Assembly: GCA_950106755.1 (NCBI GenBank)
Contig: OX467089.1
Span: 17,713,345-17,777,344, forward strand
Direction of reading: 5' to 3'
DNA from: Climacium dendroides
Lineage: Eukaryota; Streptophyta; Bryopsida; Hypnales; Climaciaceae
DNA length: 64,000 nt
Made by a program: the position numbers and the translations under genes. Shown here one piece after another: positions 34,686 through 48,699 of the stretch. A model generated the notes under the pieces. It did not search any database. It saw nothing but the letters and a program-made list of their open reading frames with translations, and was not told the origin of the DNA. Positions within the stretch are counted from its first letter, which is position 1. Every line of letters starts with the position of its first letter.

Positions 34686-37600
34686 TGAGTGATGATGGCA
34701 GTCTTGGGTCAGTGGTGCAATTTGGGAGGTACCCACCTCGGAGGTTGGTGTAGCCATTAACCCTTAAACAACGAGCTAATCACCGTGGAAATCATTTGTT
34801 TGGGTACCATGTGAATTGTTGGTTTAAGAAAATGAAAAAGCACTCCTATAATAAACTAGTACTATATAAGACCTTTCCTTTTCAAGCAAAATTCTAAGGT
34901 TGAATAGTTGCACTTTTGTCCTACACACAAAGATTCCTTGTCATTCATCAACTAGCATTCTAACAAATGGCTGCCATATTGTTTATGGGTTGAATTTTTG
35001 GCAAATTTCCACCAAAATTTTAATCAATAAAGTTTTATAGGGAATTGAATATTAATATTTTATTATATATATATGGTATCTTTCATTCAAATATCATACT
35101 AAAATCTAAACCTTATCATGTTCAAATAACAAAATCATATACGTAGAATACATGACCAATTTTAAAGTATCCTATGTAGATTTATCAAAGAATGGCACTA
35201 GACTCTCATAGGCTTTAGTGTCATAATTGCATACATCTTGTGCCATCTATATCTAAGTCTAAATATTGTTGAACTTTTTTATTTCAAATATTGACTTTAC
35301 ATTTGAATAGTGATGATTATAGGTGCATATACCTTATTTGATTTTGATACGAAGTATCAAAAATTAAGTGAAAAATGTGGATGAATTTGCCAAAATCACC
35401 TCAAAAAAATGAATCATAGATCTTTGGATGAAGTTTCTTCATTTAGGCAATATTGTAGAAGAAAGCATATAAATGATGAATGATTGTCCTCAAATGGATG
35501 ATTGTTCACACCCTCGTTCACAATCACTTAGTTGCACCTCAAGTTGCATGTCATATTGCCAAGAAGAAAGCATAATTCAAACATTGGATATGAGACCTTG
35601 TATGTACTATAATTTAGAAGTCAACCTATTTGTGCCACTATACTATATAACTAAATGAACATGAATGGCCTTTCTACTAGAAGGATCTCTCAAAATTGAA
35701 ATATAGTTTGTCTCTTGTATATAATTTTTTACACAAATTGATTTATATTTCAATTAACAACACACTTTGTAATTGCATATTAAATATAAAATTAAAATCT
35801 ACAAAATATTTCATGTTGTATATACATCTTATCATACAATGAAGAGACATTGTATTTGTTCATTTAGATAGTCTATTTGTACCTCGGGGGCAATGTCATT
35901 TGAAAAGGTTGAATGTTTATTAATCAAGCAAAGGAAAATTAGCTCATTACAAACTATAATTAAATGCTGAGATGTCCTTCAAAATTGATGCAAATAGCAA
36001 ACTCTCTGCTGAATTGAACTACTTGTGTGTTTTGAATTTTTGTAAAGATCCTCCTAACCTAGGTATGCAACTCTCATATTATATGTAGGAGACATCAATA
36101 TTAAAATGTTTTAGAGGACAAATTTTATAAAAATATATATCAAATTAAAAGGATCAAAAAATTAAGTGAAGAACAAATAAAATAAAATAAAATATAGAAA
36201 ATATTGGGTTGCATATTTATTAAAAAAAATTCACAATATATATAAAGAATTGAAACACCAATCTATACATAATCTGTAAAAATCCATACAAGAAGTTCCA
36301 TCTAATTAAAATTAAAATTAAAATTCATTTGTGATGTTTTATTTATATTTAAAATATTAATTTTTTATTAAAAAGTCCAAAAATTTGGATAGCTTAGTCC
36401 ATGCTACCTATATTAAAACTCACATAATTAGGCTTTAAATGCTATTATTGTCCTCAAAAATATTCATTTCATATATATAATTATTATTTTAGATTCTTTG
36501 TTGAAAAGGTTACACAAGTTTTCTACATTAAAACAAAATATACTATATCACAATAGATATGTGATATATTATTTTTTTTCTACTTCTATTTTTTGCCCAT
36601 TTTCCTACACCTTGTGGTAATTAAATTGGAATTTGAAGCATTTAATTCCTAAAGGACCAGCCTACTATTTTAAGCAATATAGTAATTTTGGATAGGTACC
36701 TGTGACTAGAAATTTCCATATTTTAGTCTGAAATTTTAATAGAAGGAATATCTTTCATGTGAACAAAATTTTATGACATTTGGAAATACAAGTCAAAAGT
36801 TATAGCCTAATATGTTGTTTATTTTTCAACACGGGCAGTCTAGGCAGATCAGAAAAAATCACTTTTTTCAAAAGCAAAAATCTGAAATTGATTTTCTAGA
36901 TTTATGTATACATGGAAAGCTTTGAATCATCCCATTTTGATCAATGAGTCAAAAGTTATGAGGAATTTTAGTTTGTAGGCAGTTATGGGTACTCCACTCT
37001 AAAATAAACTTTGAAGTTGTTTATTTCATTTAATTTTCAATATTTTTGGGAAAAAAAATAAAATTGTAAGATGTAGGTTATTAATTACAACCATTGGGAT
37101 TGGTATTTTTCAATTGTATAATTAACTTCTTAATAATTTAGTGTTTTGAATCATTCTCTACTTCTTTCTACTTACTATTTTTTTTATATGTTGTACAATT
37201 CCAAATGATCTAAAATTTTTCAAGCATGTAGTCAACTTGCCCTGAAAAATGAATTAATCCAAAGAAGCACCACCATTTTGGATATTTTTTCATACAAATG
37301 TGACCTTATGAAGTGCAATTGCCTGTTTTTTCACAGGGACAAAAGAAGAATTTTTGTCAATACAAACGCTAATATCTTGCAATCCACATGGTGGAAAATT
37401 CTGAAATTTTTTCCACATCTTTTCAAACTAGAGTACTACAAGATCCAATGGTTTTATGTGTCCAAAAATATATTTTTTTCCAAAATTTGGTACTTGTGCT
37501 CAAATTGGCAGTTTTCAAGCGTTTGAGGGAAAACATAGTCAAGGAATTTAAGGGGTTACACATGTCCCTCTCATAATTTAGAAATTAATATGCATTTTTA

Positions 37601-39242
37601 AAGTTGATTAGTAGAACATATAAACTCTAACTATTGTTGAATACAAACTATACAAACAATACATATATAGACACAGATGTATCAAACAATTCATACAAAT
37701 GAATCATATATGTACAATACAATAGGAAAAAATCCCACAAAAACTAAAAAAATTCACAAGTAGTATTGTATTGGCTAAATTTGATTTATACAATGCATCC
37801 TTGTAAAATGCCAGTCATAGATTTGAGTTGGAGCAAACAAATAGATAACAATCCAAAATGAGACATTGTTCATTAATTTGTCTATTTGCACATGGAGAAT
37901 AGAAGCTCCTCATGGAAGAGTTCTTTCCTTCTTGTGTAGATTATTTTTTGGGTAGATTTACAAATTATACATGTACTATGGATCCTTACTATGTACTATA
38001 TAGTAGTTGTAATATGATCCGCTTTCAAAAAGTGATGCTATAGTAACTTGATTATTTTTTAAATTATTAGCTCCAACACTTAAAATGTACCCCACAATAG
38101 ATCTCTTGTTGTTTCCAAAGTAACTGCTAGTGAAGTACTTGGATACCAATGATATCTTTTTTTTTTATGGATGGTAAAGCAAACATTGGAGTAAGCATTT
38201 GTAGGGATGTCTTAAACATTTTGGTAGTAAAAGGTAAATTCTACAAGGACAAACTTCATGGCTATTAAATGTGTTTTTTGTAGGCTTTACTTTTTATCCT
38301 AAATTTGTCACTATATACAATTTTTTTTTTAAATGAAATTAAATGACTTTGCAAATTATAATATTTTTAGATTCATTTGTGAAGAAATAACTAAAAGAAA
38401 TTCATATGAAATACAATGCATGCTTTAATAATTTGAAGATTTTACTACAAGTCTATAATATAGTACAAAACACCATTGTATAAGCTTAATTTCATTCCAT
38501 TCTATATTTAACAATGTGATTTAGGACTCTCAACTTCAAACTACAATGTACTCATCTAAGATGGTATACATGAGATGGCACAAAAAAGAAATTGGAATCT
38601 CATCAATTAATTTTGTATATGATACTTACGAAGGGAGGTCACTCTATGCATTTACACAACCCATGTGAAGCAAAGATTTTGGACCCCTTACTTACTTCAT
38701 AAAGTTTAATTTAAAGAAAATTTTAAAAATTGAACAAGTTTTTCTACTTTAAAAGTTTATATTTTGAAATATTGATATTTTGAAATTGATAATAATTAGT
38801 TAAAAAATTTTGAAGAAAAATGATACACTGTAGAGATGAAAATAACTTTGGACATCTTACTTCATAATAAATTGTCTAAAAATGAACAAAAAAATCCTAA
38901 AAATAACTCTCTATTGAAAATTTATTTTTCTTGAATATTGATGCAATGGTCATTCAAATGTATTCTCTAAAAATGTTTGAGTTGAAAAACATGCCATTTT
39001 AGTTCATTTTTCAACCTATTATAATAGTCATTTTAAATGTCATTTGAGTTGGGAATTTTTGGCAATAGAAATCTATAGCCATTATTAATCAAAGTTCGAA
39101 ATTGTAGGTTGAAATTATAGTATATTCCAAAGTAAATAGGAGTCAAAAAATCACTTTGCCACAAGTGGTACATAAAATCCCCATAGAGTGACCTTCCCTC
39201 AGATACTTATAATACCCTTGTTTTGAAAAAAGTATCAAATAA
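34686..39242. other. AT-rich spacer; contains one member of a dispersed repeat family
   Basis: No gene is recognised. The stretch about 36690-37190 is a diverged copy of 48700-49410 (shared TCTACTTCTTTCTACTTACT, ACAACCATTRGGATTGG and others). Confidence 0.45.
36690..37190 (+). repeat. Dispersed repeat, copy 1 (carries the empty site of a MITE)
   Basis: It aligns along its length with 48700-49410. At about 36903-36917 it reads TTATGTATACATGG, the undisturbed version of the site that in copy 2 holds a 170 bp MITE. Confidence 0.7.
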
Positions 39243-39404
39243 CACTAGTAGAAAACGCAGAAATTTCTGTTGTTTCGGTGACGTTGTTTTGGTCACCGAA
39301 CAACAAATTTCTGTTGAAATTTGTAAATTTCAACAGAAATCTGTTGTTCGGTGACCAAAACAACGTCACCGAAACAACAGAAATTTCTGCGTTTTCTACT
39401 AGTG
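39243..39404. mobile_element. 162 bp CACTA-type MITE, an almost perfect foldback
   Basis: It starts CACTAGTAGAAAACGCAG, ends with the exact reverse complement, and is flanked by TAA on both sides (39240-39242, 39405-39407). The two ~80 bp arms differ at only about one position. The terminal bases resemble the 972 bp element at 858-1829. A transcript would fold into one long hairpin. Confidence 0.9.
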
Positions 39405-39407
39405 TAA

Positions 39408-42400
39408 GCTTCTGATTATTGATTTTGGTAATAAACTAGCTATTCTTTGGTTAAGTCTTGCTAGCAATTGCAAAATGATTCTAGCACAATCCTAGCATGT
39501 ATTTGGGGACACTTGCATGAGTTAAAAAAATTTAAAACAAGCAATAAGTCACAATGAATTCACATCGTATTAAACTCATAAATATCAAGGGTACTTATCT
39601 CTTCTATATATGTCCTTTATTTGCCTTTTGAACATGAAAAGGGTCTTTGACTTTGGTTCTTTGTTTTTTGCTATATATATATTTACATATATATACATTT
39701 ACATTTGATTTAAAAGTTGAAAGTTGAATAAAATATTCTAGACACTTAGTTAAACCTCTACTTCAAAATCAAAAACACCCTCCAATTGCTAGGTTAAAAA
39801 CAATCGAGCGACAAGAAAAGCACACAAGCTTCCAAAATTCTCCCAATGCAGGCAATACCAGCACGCCAGCTCTATAAGAAGAAACACGAAACACAGCACT
39901 CGGAGTCCTAGCAAAGGGATGAATGACGAGACGGTGAGAGAGCTGAGAAGCTCCCAGTGCAGAAGAGAACAGAGGTGGATCAACAAGCATCCACGAGAAT
40001 GCCCAGAAGCGTGGCGACGTCGGGAAGACAGGAAGGCAGGATTTGAACGGGAGCTAAAGGTGCGGAGGTTGGGACCGATTCTTCTTTTTCTTTCTTAAAT
40101 TTGTAAACATGTAAAAAAAACTTTGAAATTCAATGACTTTCACACCATATGTCTAAAGTTTGTGCACTCCTTCTCATGAAGAATTTTCCAACGGTACTAA
40201 GAACAATGCAAGTGAACTCACGATTTCTTAAATCTCAATGTATCAAACAAAAAAAACACTAATTTAAAGTATAGATTAATTTACTCTATATTAGAATAGT
40301 ATTTGATCAATGTTTATCGGATCAAATACCACTGGATTCATATTATACTCTATAATTACAGAGGGCTTCTAGGCCGTACAAAAATTAACATATAGATCCT
40401 GTGCAACATTGAATATGAGGGCAACACTCTACAAGTACGTTCATGGGAGAGGCCTCAAAGTGTAGCCGTCACGAAGTATGGCAAAGCTTTGAATTCCATG
40501 CTAAGAAGTCTCCATTTTAGTCTTTATAGCCTCATATGGTGAAACTTTGATTTCATGCACTCCATTCGTACTTAATTTAACAACTTTAATTTAATTTAAA
40601 GTTTTTTGATTGGTCCAAACACCCCAAATCACTAACTTTTGCAATTTATGACCATTTCCCTTAAGATTTAAACCGCTTGGAACTAATAGGTAGAAAAGAT
40701 TTGTTTGTTGCTTGAAAGGCCAATAGAACAACATTCAAGCACCTACCTTAGGATTTGAAAACCAACATATGAAGATTCAATTATGCTTGTTTTACCTCTA
40801 TATTGGAGATAAACCGCTCACAATAATATACAAATAAGATATCAATTTAATATTTCAAATGGATTAAGATATTATAAATATAAAATAAAAATAGGATTTT
40901 TAACTCTTTGAGTTCCAAAGCTTTCATTTTGGACTAGTTTTTTTAGCATAAAAAATTTGATTTTGTATGCAATAAGCCATAAAAGTAAGTTAGAAAGTAA
41001 AAGGGGTTTATGAATATTAGTTTTTGTCCCTAAGATTTTTGAAAATCTTATTTTGTTGAATTCAAAAATCTAAAGTAGATATAAATGTAGCACGAAGGCA
41101 ATCAAATATTACAAAATAGAATTGAACTTAGTAGTATCAAAATTCAAGCAAGGCAAGAAATGAGAAGCCGATAGTTTAGTGGGGGCTGTTACGGGGGCAT
41201 AAAAACACTGTAGAAGCTCTTCGCCACACCATTGAATTTTGAAGATTCTTTCCAATTAAGAGGTAATTTTTCAAATAATTTGGTTTTTAGTTAGACAATC
41301 TTGATAGGAATTTTCACTTATAGTGTGCAAGTTAGAAAGAATGAATTTGCAGTTATAGCATTATGCACCTAGGACTAGTAGGAAATAGACTATAAAGTTT
41401 AGGAATTTCTTGAGCTACAAAGGTTGATAGAGCCCAAAAGTCAACCATTGCAACCAACTAGAAACCTTAGAAATTCAATAAATAATTATATTTTTTTAGA
41501 AAAATATTAAAGTAGATGTTTTTAGTGATTTTTGTCAAGCCTAAAAAATTCCAAAAGATTCTAATAGCAGCATGTTTTGAAACTAGGAGTTGAAGGATCT
41601 ATCAAATATTTTGTGGACCCAAATTCCATCCCTAAACAATTTGGAGGCTTTAGAGGTCCGATTCAAGCCTGGAGGGTCTTTCTTTACTTTCTCAAACATT
41701 TTGGATATGTCAAAATGGTTAGATCTTAAGGTTAAGAATTTTTTTTATTAAATTTTTTCTTGAAATTCAATTGGTGAATGTCCGTTTTTAGCCTTGAATG
41801 ACAAAGATTAAGGGGTTAGAGGTATTCTAGGCTAATTTAGAACTTTTCAACCCATTGGCATAATTAGTTGGTCATTTGAAGTTATGCTTTAATTTTAGGT
41901 TATAGGTTGGTCCACCAAAAATTTCTATTTTGTCTTAGGCATCAAATAAAGGGCTAGAATGGTGATGGAGGATTTGTTGTGTGGTCTAAAATTTATATAA
42001 AAAAGGGCCTTCTTTCCCTTCTTGAGTCTTAACTTACATTTTATTACCACTTTTCATTTAGCATTTCCAATACATTGGATGTAGCTTTTACTATTCTCTT
42101 TTCCAACTTTTGACTTTCAAATTGTTGTGTTTTGAGAAAACTATAGAAGCCCTTGCTTTTGTAGAGTCACTTAGTCAAAGTTTTTCAAAAGTTTGGAGCA
42201 CCTAAAAGCTTAAGATCTAGATACTTGCCTTATCCTTTATAACTTGAGTCATTTTAATGTCCTCCACATCTTTAAGACCATATTAGAGTCTTGGCATATT
42301 ACGTATCTCAATTTGCTATCCTAGTTAAATAAATAGATTGGATTCAAATTAACCCTAAAAGGTCCATTGTCCCTCTAGAATACAAATGAAATTTTGAACA

Positions 42401-43203
42401 CATACCTATAGGCTAAATTCTTGTCATGGTTTTTTGAAACTTTTTTTGAAGATAGAAAAACTAATTAGCTTCATAAGAATATAATATTTTTTCAATTGAT
42501 GCCCAAGAACAAAAGTTATGTCCAAATAAACAAGAGGGGACAACAAAAAAGAATTTGAATTTGAATTAAAAAAAAACACAAAAATAATCTCATAGATTAT
42601 ATTTTTGTGTACATAGAAATCTTTTATTCATTCCATTTGGATTTGTTATAAAGGTACATAACAAGGGGCCCATTAATTATTTGAGGGTTGTAGCAGCTAG
42701 TTATGACCGACTCCCGAGACTACTAGATGAAACTTGCCAATGAAAGGAGACCCCTCAAAAGCCAACCAATTCCACAACTAAACAATTGCCCTTTACTATT
42801 GCCCTTTACTATCGACTGCATACCAATAGACCCCCAAACCCTTGCTAATCTTGAAATTTGACCTAATATATACAACCCCTAAATGGTTCAATTTAAATCA
42901 AATACTTGTTTATTTTTCTAGAAATAGTAAAAAAATAAACCCTGTTCCAATGTAGATGATTCCAAACATCTCCTGTCTTCAAAAACAAATGCCATCCTAA
43001 TGCAACACAAACCACAACAATATGATCACACTATGGCATACAAAAGAAACTAGAGAAAGCATCGCACCCACAACAATTTCTCATGTCTCATGTACCATTA
43101 ACCCCAGCCTATTAAAATAAGCCCAACATTGTGCACAAAAATCAATGTTTATCAATGTTTATGAACATTTTTCTAAACTAAACATTTTTCTAAACCTCCC
43201 TAC
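39408..43203. other. AT-rich spacer, nothing recognised
   Basis: No coding signal, RNA gene or clear repeat was found on either strand. A short GC-richer patch at about 39780-40070 gives open minus-strand frames without a recognisable domain. Confidence 0.4.
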
Positions 43204-45202
43204 CTTTGCTTTAACTGAAACTGGGAGGTCACATCCAAGCAAGTGAACTCACTCAATAAGAACTCCAACTGGGCATACTCTCTCTTGCAACCCACATCGC
43301 TAGTGACAAAGCAAGCAAACCCAAAATCAAGGAATCGGACTCCTGCTTGTCTCCCGTTTGCAACCAAGATATTGCTAGGCCGGATGTCGCCGTGAAGAAT
43401 TCCACACTGATGCACAACAGCAAGAGCATCGAAAATCTCCTCCACCATTGCTTGGGACAAAGGTCCTACATACCCAAATACATCACAAACAATAAGCAAA
43501 TGCCCTCTTGAGCAATAACCAAGCAACACACCATAAGCAATAAGCAAGCATAACTAAGAAGCAACACACAAAAGGCAAGGTTAGTAACATACCCATTCCA
43601 ATTTCATGACCCATAATTTCCTCCATGGCAATGTACACGATTGATCCCCCACTAGTAGTCCCGTATGAAACTAGCTGAGGTACATACTTTCCCCAAACCT
43701 CCTTCAACATGTGATATAGGCCTCAACCTCTGTCAAGAGAGCCTAAACAAACAACAAAATCTACATTAGCGGAACAAATACATCTACAAGTTTCATGGTC
43801 ATGTATTTCATCAGAATAGAAATGGTTCACAAAGAGTCTCACCTTAGCACGATCTGAACCAACAGGTGCCAACTTAACAACAACGCTTTGACCCTCGTAA
43901 GTGCCTCGCACAATTTTGCCACTCCATCCGGTAGCAAAGTGATGCCGTGCCAAATGCAGAAGTTCAGCAGGAGTCTCAGACAAGACAAAACCCTGGCTCC
44001 TGCAAAAAAACATAGTGGAAATTGAATAGTAAGATAATGACAGTAACTCGGTACAAGAATAACTCACCAAGCTATGTAATAGGCAATACTACTAAATACA
44101 CATCCTCAAACAACAAATCAGAAAAGCACAAACAAAATTTATACAAACGGTAATGGACTTACCGAGTCCGCATACCCTTCCATAGCCCTATACCAATTTC
44201 TGCTTTCCGCTTTCTCGTCTTACCATCTTCAGAACCAGGGGTGGTCAAACTTCCTGGAGCAGTGGCCAGTGCATTCACTTTGCGAACTATACAAACACAA
44301 ACTCGTTAATATTGTCCAAAAAACAAAATCGTTAATAATGTGCAACAAACAAAAAAAACAAATAAAATCATGGAAAAAGCCAATAACAAACTCATACCTG
44401 CCCTCTTGAAAGACACCGGTTCATTGAATGATTTCTGCAAGATGTAGGCAAGAGTGGCAAGGAAGTTTGGGTCCATCCTTGGAATGCCATCAGAAATGAA
44501 GAACGTCTCACCGTCCTCCCCACCACGATGGGCAACATATGTAAGGTCAAAAGATGAAAGAATCCCATAGGCTAAACCCAGGCCGACCATGTAGTCGTAG
44601 AGCTGTTGGACAGCGTGAAGAATAACAACAGCGTCAGCTGGGGGCTCAGGATCGCTACCAACTCGGTCTCCAATATCGCACAAACTAGGTATTGCTGAAG
44701 AGACAGTCCTCCTGAACACGGCAGGCCGCCTCATTTCTACGACCAGAACATCTTTATCATTCACACGCAAAACCATATCAGCTATCTCTCGAGAAGAAGA
44801 TGCCAACATCGCCGCCTGCTCGTCCGCTCCTACATCAGACTCTAAGGAACTCGGCACTGACACTTCGTCAAGTACCGAGAAGTTCTGTCCAAGAGCCATT
44901 CCCAAGAACTCAAGCACATTTTGAAAAGCATGCGATGCAGAGCGCTCGCTGCTTGTACGTAACGTCAGGATAGTGCGCACTATTGCTGGGGCCAGTGGTT
45001 CCAGATGACGAGTAGAGTCATCGCACTGCTGAAGATAATCGCGGACAGAGTCAGCAAGGTCCACCCATCGCTTCAAATAAAACGACGGCCGAGGAAGAAT
45101 TCTACGGCTAGGAGTACCACCAAAATCGGAAACACCAACAACGAGAATTCGCTGCTGAAGCCAGTCTTTCAATGTCATGAGACTCGCGCTAGGCCCAGAC
45201 AT
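43204..45202 (-). CDS. Nuclease-like plus kinase-like (Crinkler/CR-effector style) protein, five exons
   Basis: Exons: 45202-44398, 44286-44163, 43999-43843, 43742-43593 and 43465-43204, all with GT/AG borders and, except as noted, matching phases. About 499 residues. The N-terminal half contains IADMVLRV-N-DKDVLVVEMRRP, a D...(V)E-x-(K/R) pattern like PD-(D/E)XK nucleases. The basic linker KTRKRKAE in exon 2 may be a nuclear signal. The C-terminal half is a protein-kinase fold: VVVKLAP (ATP lysine), TEVEAY (helix C Glu), HGDIRPSNILV (catalytic loop, HGD in place of HRD) and FLDFGFA (DFG). Restriction-nuclease plus kinase pairings are known in CR effectors (established for that group); membership is inferred. 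Exon 4 needs a 2 bp correction near 43711-43720 (an extra AT) to stay in frame, so the copy may be broken. TAG follows at 43200-43202 unless the GTAGGG there is a donor. Confidence 0.6.
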
Positions 45203-45339
45203 CTAAGATACAGCAACCAAAAAAATACAATGAGAACTGAATTCCGAGGACGGCCAAAAGCTAAGCAGCACTTCGACACAAGGTAATGCACACAATCTCT
45301 CTAAAGAATGAAATATCCAACACCTCGACAATCAAAATT

Positions 45340-45860
45340 AACAGACCCGAAGAACCTTAACTACCGCCAAGCAAACCCTAAGGAACCCTAAGCACCTAAG
45401 AACTCTAAGCACCGCCAAGCAAACCCTGAGGACCGGCGACCAGACCCTAAGCACCAGCCAGGGAACCTTCAGCAGCAAATCCAACAAACTACAACCTAAC
45501 AACAGAATCGGAGAAAGCAACAAGAACTCACAAATCAAGGTTTACAATCATCTATACAAGGACGGGAAGGCTATCACGCAAACAAGATCATTCCTCTACT
45601 CGATCTCACCACGCAGCTTCACACGCAGCTTTAACTTTGAGAAGATCGCTACTAAACTCCAAGAACGTGCTTCCCGGATCGCTGCTTTACTCCAAGAACG
45701 GATCGTGCTTCCCGATTCCCAATTGTGCTTCCCGATTCTTGATTCCCGATTTCCGACGACCACAAAGTACCCGGAGCACAAGTGCATGAAACGTAGCTTC
45801 AACGTGCTTCCCGGATCGTTGGTTCACGATTCTCAAATGTGCTTCCCGATTCCTCATTCC
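45340..45860 (-). repeat. Short tandem repeats in the 5' flank of the nuclease/kinase gene
   Basis: 45345-45480 holds drifted copies of AACCCTAAGCACC / CCGCCAAGCAAACCCT. 45665-45860 holds two copies of a ~120 bp block with GTGCTTCCCGATTC. The region is GC-richer than its surroundings and probably covers the leader or promoter. Confidence 0.5.
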
Positions 45861-45969
45861 CTACTGCCGACGAAATGCACTATTCCTGAAGCAGACGACG
45901 ACCACAAAGAACCAGGAGCAACGCAGAAGACAGGCAAACTCGCTGCGACTCAAAATGGAAGCTAGGGGT

Positions 45970-47248
45970 TCTACCGCCTACGGGAGTGATGACCCCCGAA
46001 CCTGGACACCCCGAACCTAGCCACCCCCGAACCTGTCCATAGATTCCATCTTATTCTCTCATTAAGGACTGGTCGACCACTTTTGGCATTCGTTTGAGTA
46101 CCTCATGTAAGCTCAAATACATTAATGTTTTCGCTTTTTTCGAAACACATGGACAATTTCCATTGATTTATGAAAACAGTACACAGAAACCAGAGGAGCG
46201 CGTCCCCAGCGAAGCAAGTCACTTTACACACATTTTTTTTTCCTTTTTTACATACATTAATATTTCAATTCTATGCTAGTATATACAATCATTAATAAAA
46301 CAATTATTCTTATTATAATATCCAGTGATCAAGGTTGACATTACTTGCCAAATGATTAATTAAAGTTGACAAATGTGATTCAACAATGTGTAAAATTTTT
46401 TAAAAAGTATGGTTTTTTCAGATATTTTTCCTTGAAAAAATAACATTTCAAAAATTTTGGCATCTATTTTTAGAATATTTTTTGTTGACCACATGACTGC
46501 AAGGTATAATATTTGTCCCTCGCAATAGGATCCAAGATCAAAACCAAACTCAATTGCTAAAACAACATATACAATTTTTCAACTAACATACACATTCTAT
46601 ATGTGATTATTTACAAGTAGATGCATTCTATAACTAACCTTAATTCACAATTAAGAATTACAATTATTCATGACTATGCACAAAATAGTTTTTTAGTTGT
46701 GTTTCTCCTTCACAAACTTTGTATTTAGTAATTAATGGTGAACATGTCACTATTCTAATCTAATTAAACTACAAGTATTAATCAAACATTAGAGGTATAG
46801 AGGAAGAGATATGGGAATTGATTAGTAATTCATCCATTTTTGAAAGTTGCACATGAAATAAAGTGAAAGGTATCGATTATACTACCATATCTAAATAGGA
46901 AGTTTGATTTAAATGATTATTTTTAAATTGCCATAGATGTTGCTAATTTTGGGGCCAAACAACCAAATCTAAAAATAAATGTAAAGATGGTTTACCCAAA
47001 ATCAAAAGAATCTATTAAAAATCCATTGAGTGAATTACCAACCTATCATTTCACCATCTATCATTAAAAAAAAATTTGATGGAGACATGAAGGAATGAAT
47101 TCTTTAACATTTAATGAAAATGAAGGGTGGAGAGGTTGTTTTTATAATGAAAACCATTGGATGTCTTGAATCCTCAAAGAACGTGGGATAATTTGAAGAT
47201 GAGATCTTGACCACTCATTGCCAGAACATAGGAATTTTATTCATGTAG
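45970..47248. other. AT-rich spacer, nothing recognised
   Basis: No gene or clear repeat is supported. Confidence 0.4.
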
Positions 47249-47605
47249 AATTTTAGACCTCATTTTGGCATAGTAGAATAACTTTTTATAAAAAACTTTG
47301 AACTAAGAAAAGTTGGGAAATCAAGCTGAATTTCATCTCCCAAAACCCATTTATGATTTTGAGCCTCCAAAAAACATTAATGGGCAAAATTTAGAGAAGA
47401 TGTTTGAAAATGTCAAAGAAAATATCCCTTTCAACCCCTCTTTGAAATTTGTCCATAACTTTTGATTGGAGGCTCAAAATCTCAAATAGTTATTTGGAGA
47501 TGAAAGTTAAGTTGATTTTTTTTAATTAAATTTGTTCAAAGTTTTGTAGAAAAAGGTGTTCTACTATGCCTAAATGAGGTATGAAATTCCACTTTGAACA
47601 TGATT
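47249..47605. mobile_element. Diverged foldback/MITE of about 357 bp
   Basis: Left arm 47249-47370 and right arm about 47470-47605 are inverted copies (GAATTTTAGACCTCATTTTGG against GGAATTTCATACCTCATTTA; GATTTTGAGCCTCC against GGAGGCTCAAAATC). The target duplication is not clear. Confidence 0.6.
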
Positions 47606-48699
47606 CTTGATTTGACTTAACTTATGAGTGGTTGAGGTCCTATTAATCCTAACTTTGCATATCCTACATGGGTTGTTTTACCTCCTACCACCCCACTTGT
47701 ATAAAGAACTTGTTTTCTCATCTTTTTACATACAACATAAGTGACTTCTAAAGTTACATGAGAAAAAGAAGTGACAACTATTAGAATAATTATAATAGAA
47801 TTGCAAAATCAACATTGAAGGTAGGTTGCTACAATTCCATCAATCACCCAATTTTGTCAAATTCTAGCAAATTATGTCATTGTAGAATATCAATCTAATA
47901 TTGCTTAGATATCTCTTAAATTTGGAGCACTCTAGTAAGATATCTTGGATATTCCTAGATAGGCATTCAATAAGATGAATGCACAATCAATACATTTTGA
48001 TGGAATTGGGTCATTGCTGGATAGACTACAACCCAACAAATTGATAGCAATTGATGGGGACATTAACACATAAAGGAAGCAAGCCCCCATGACCAAGAAA
48101 GTCACCCAGATGCTTGGATTATTGGACAAATAGATGCATTCTTAGTTTCTACAATAAATAGTCCAATCTTTCATTGACCACTTTTTGGCCTCAGCGTCTC
48201 TTAATTCCTAAAATCCCAAGCAGTTTGAACAAAATACAAACGTATTATAAAATATAAGTAGAAAGTATCCATATGGTTAAGTTTATAAAGCTATTTTAGA
48301 TTGTTTTCAAATGAATTTTGAAGATATACTATCAAAAATTCACCAAAAATACAATTTCTATCTTTAACATTTGAATTTTTTGGATTGATCAAAATTGTGG
48401 TTTCTATCAATTTGTAAAAAAATGCATAAGATTTAGTGATGAAAACATCAAAAGAAATTTCAAATAGCAAATTTTTTAAAATTAGGAAAAATTCTAAATA
48501 CTTTGTGCTATTTCCCTTCTAATTTTTATTTGACCATAACAATCTTAGTTTGAATACAAAAATTGAAAGACAACTCAACCTAGTTTGCACCAAAAACAAT
48601 TGAAAAAAAGAATTTTTGTCTCCAAAAATGTTGCCCGAAATTGGGCAACAACCAAAAAATAGTCACTTGGGTGCTTAGGGACCAAACAATGTTTTTTGG

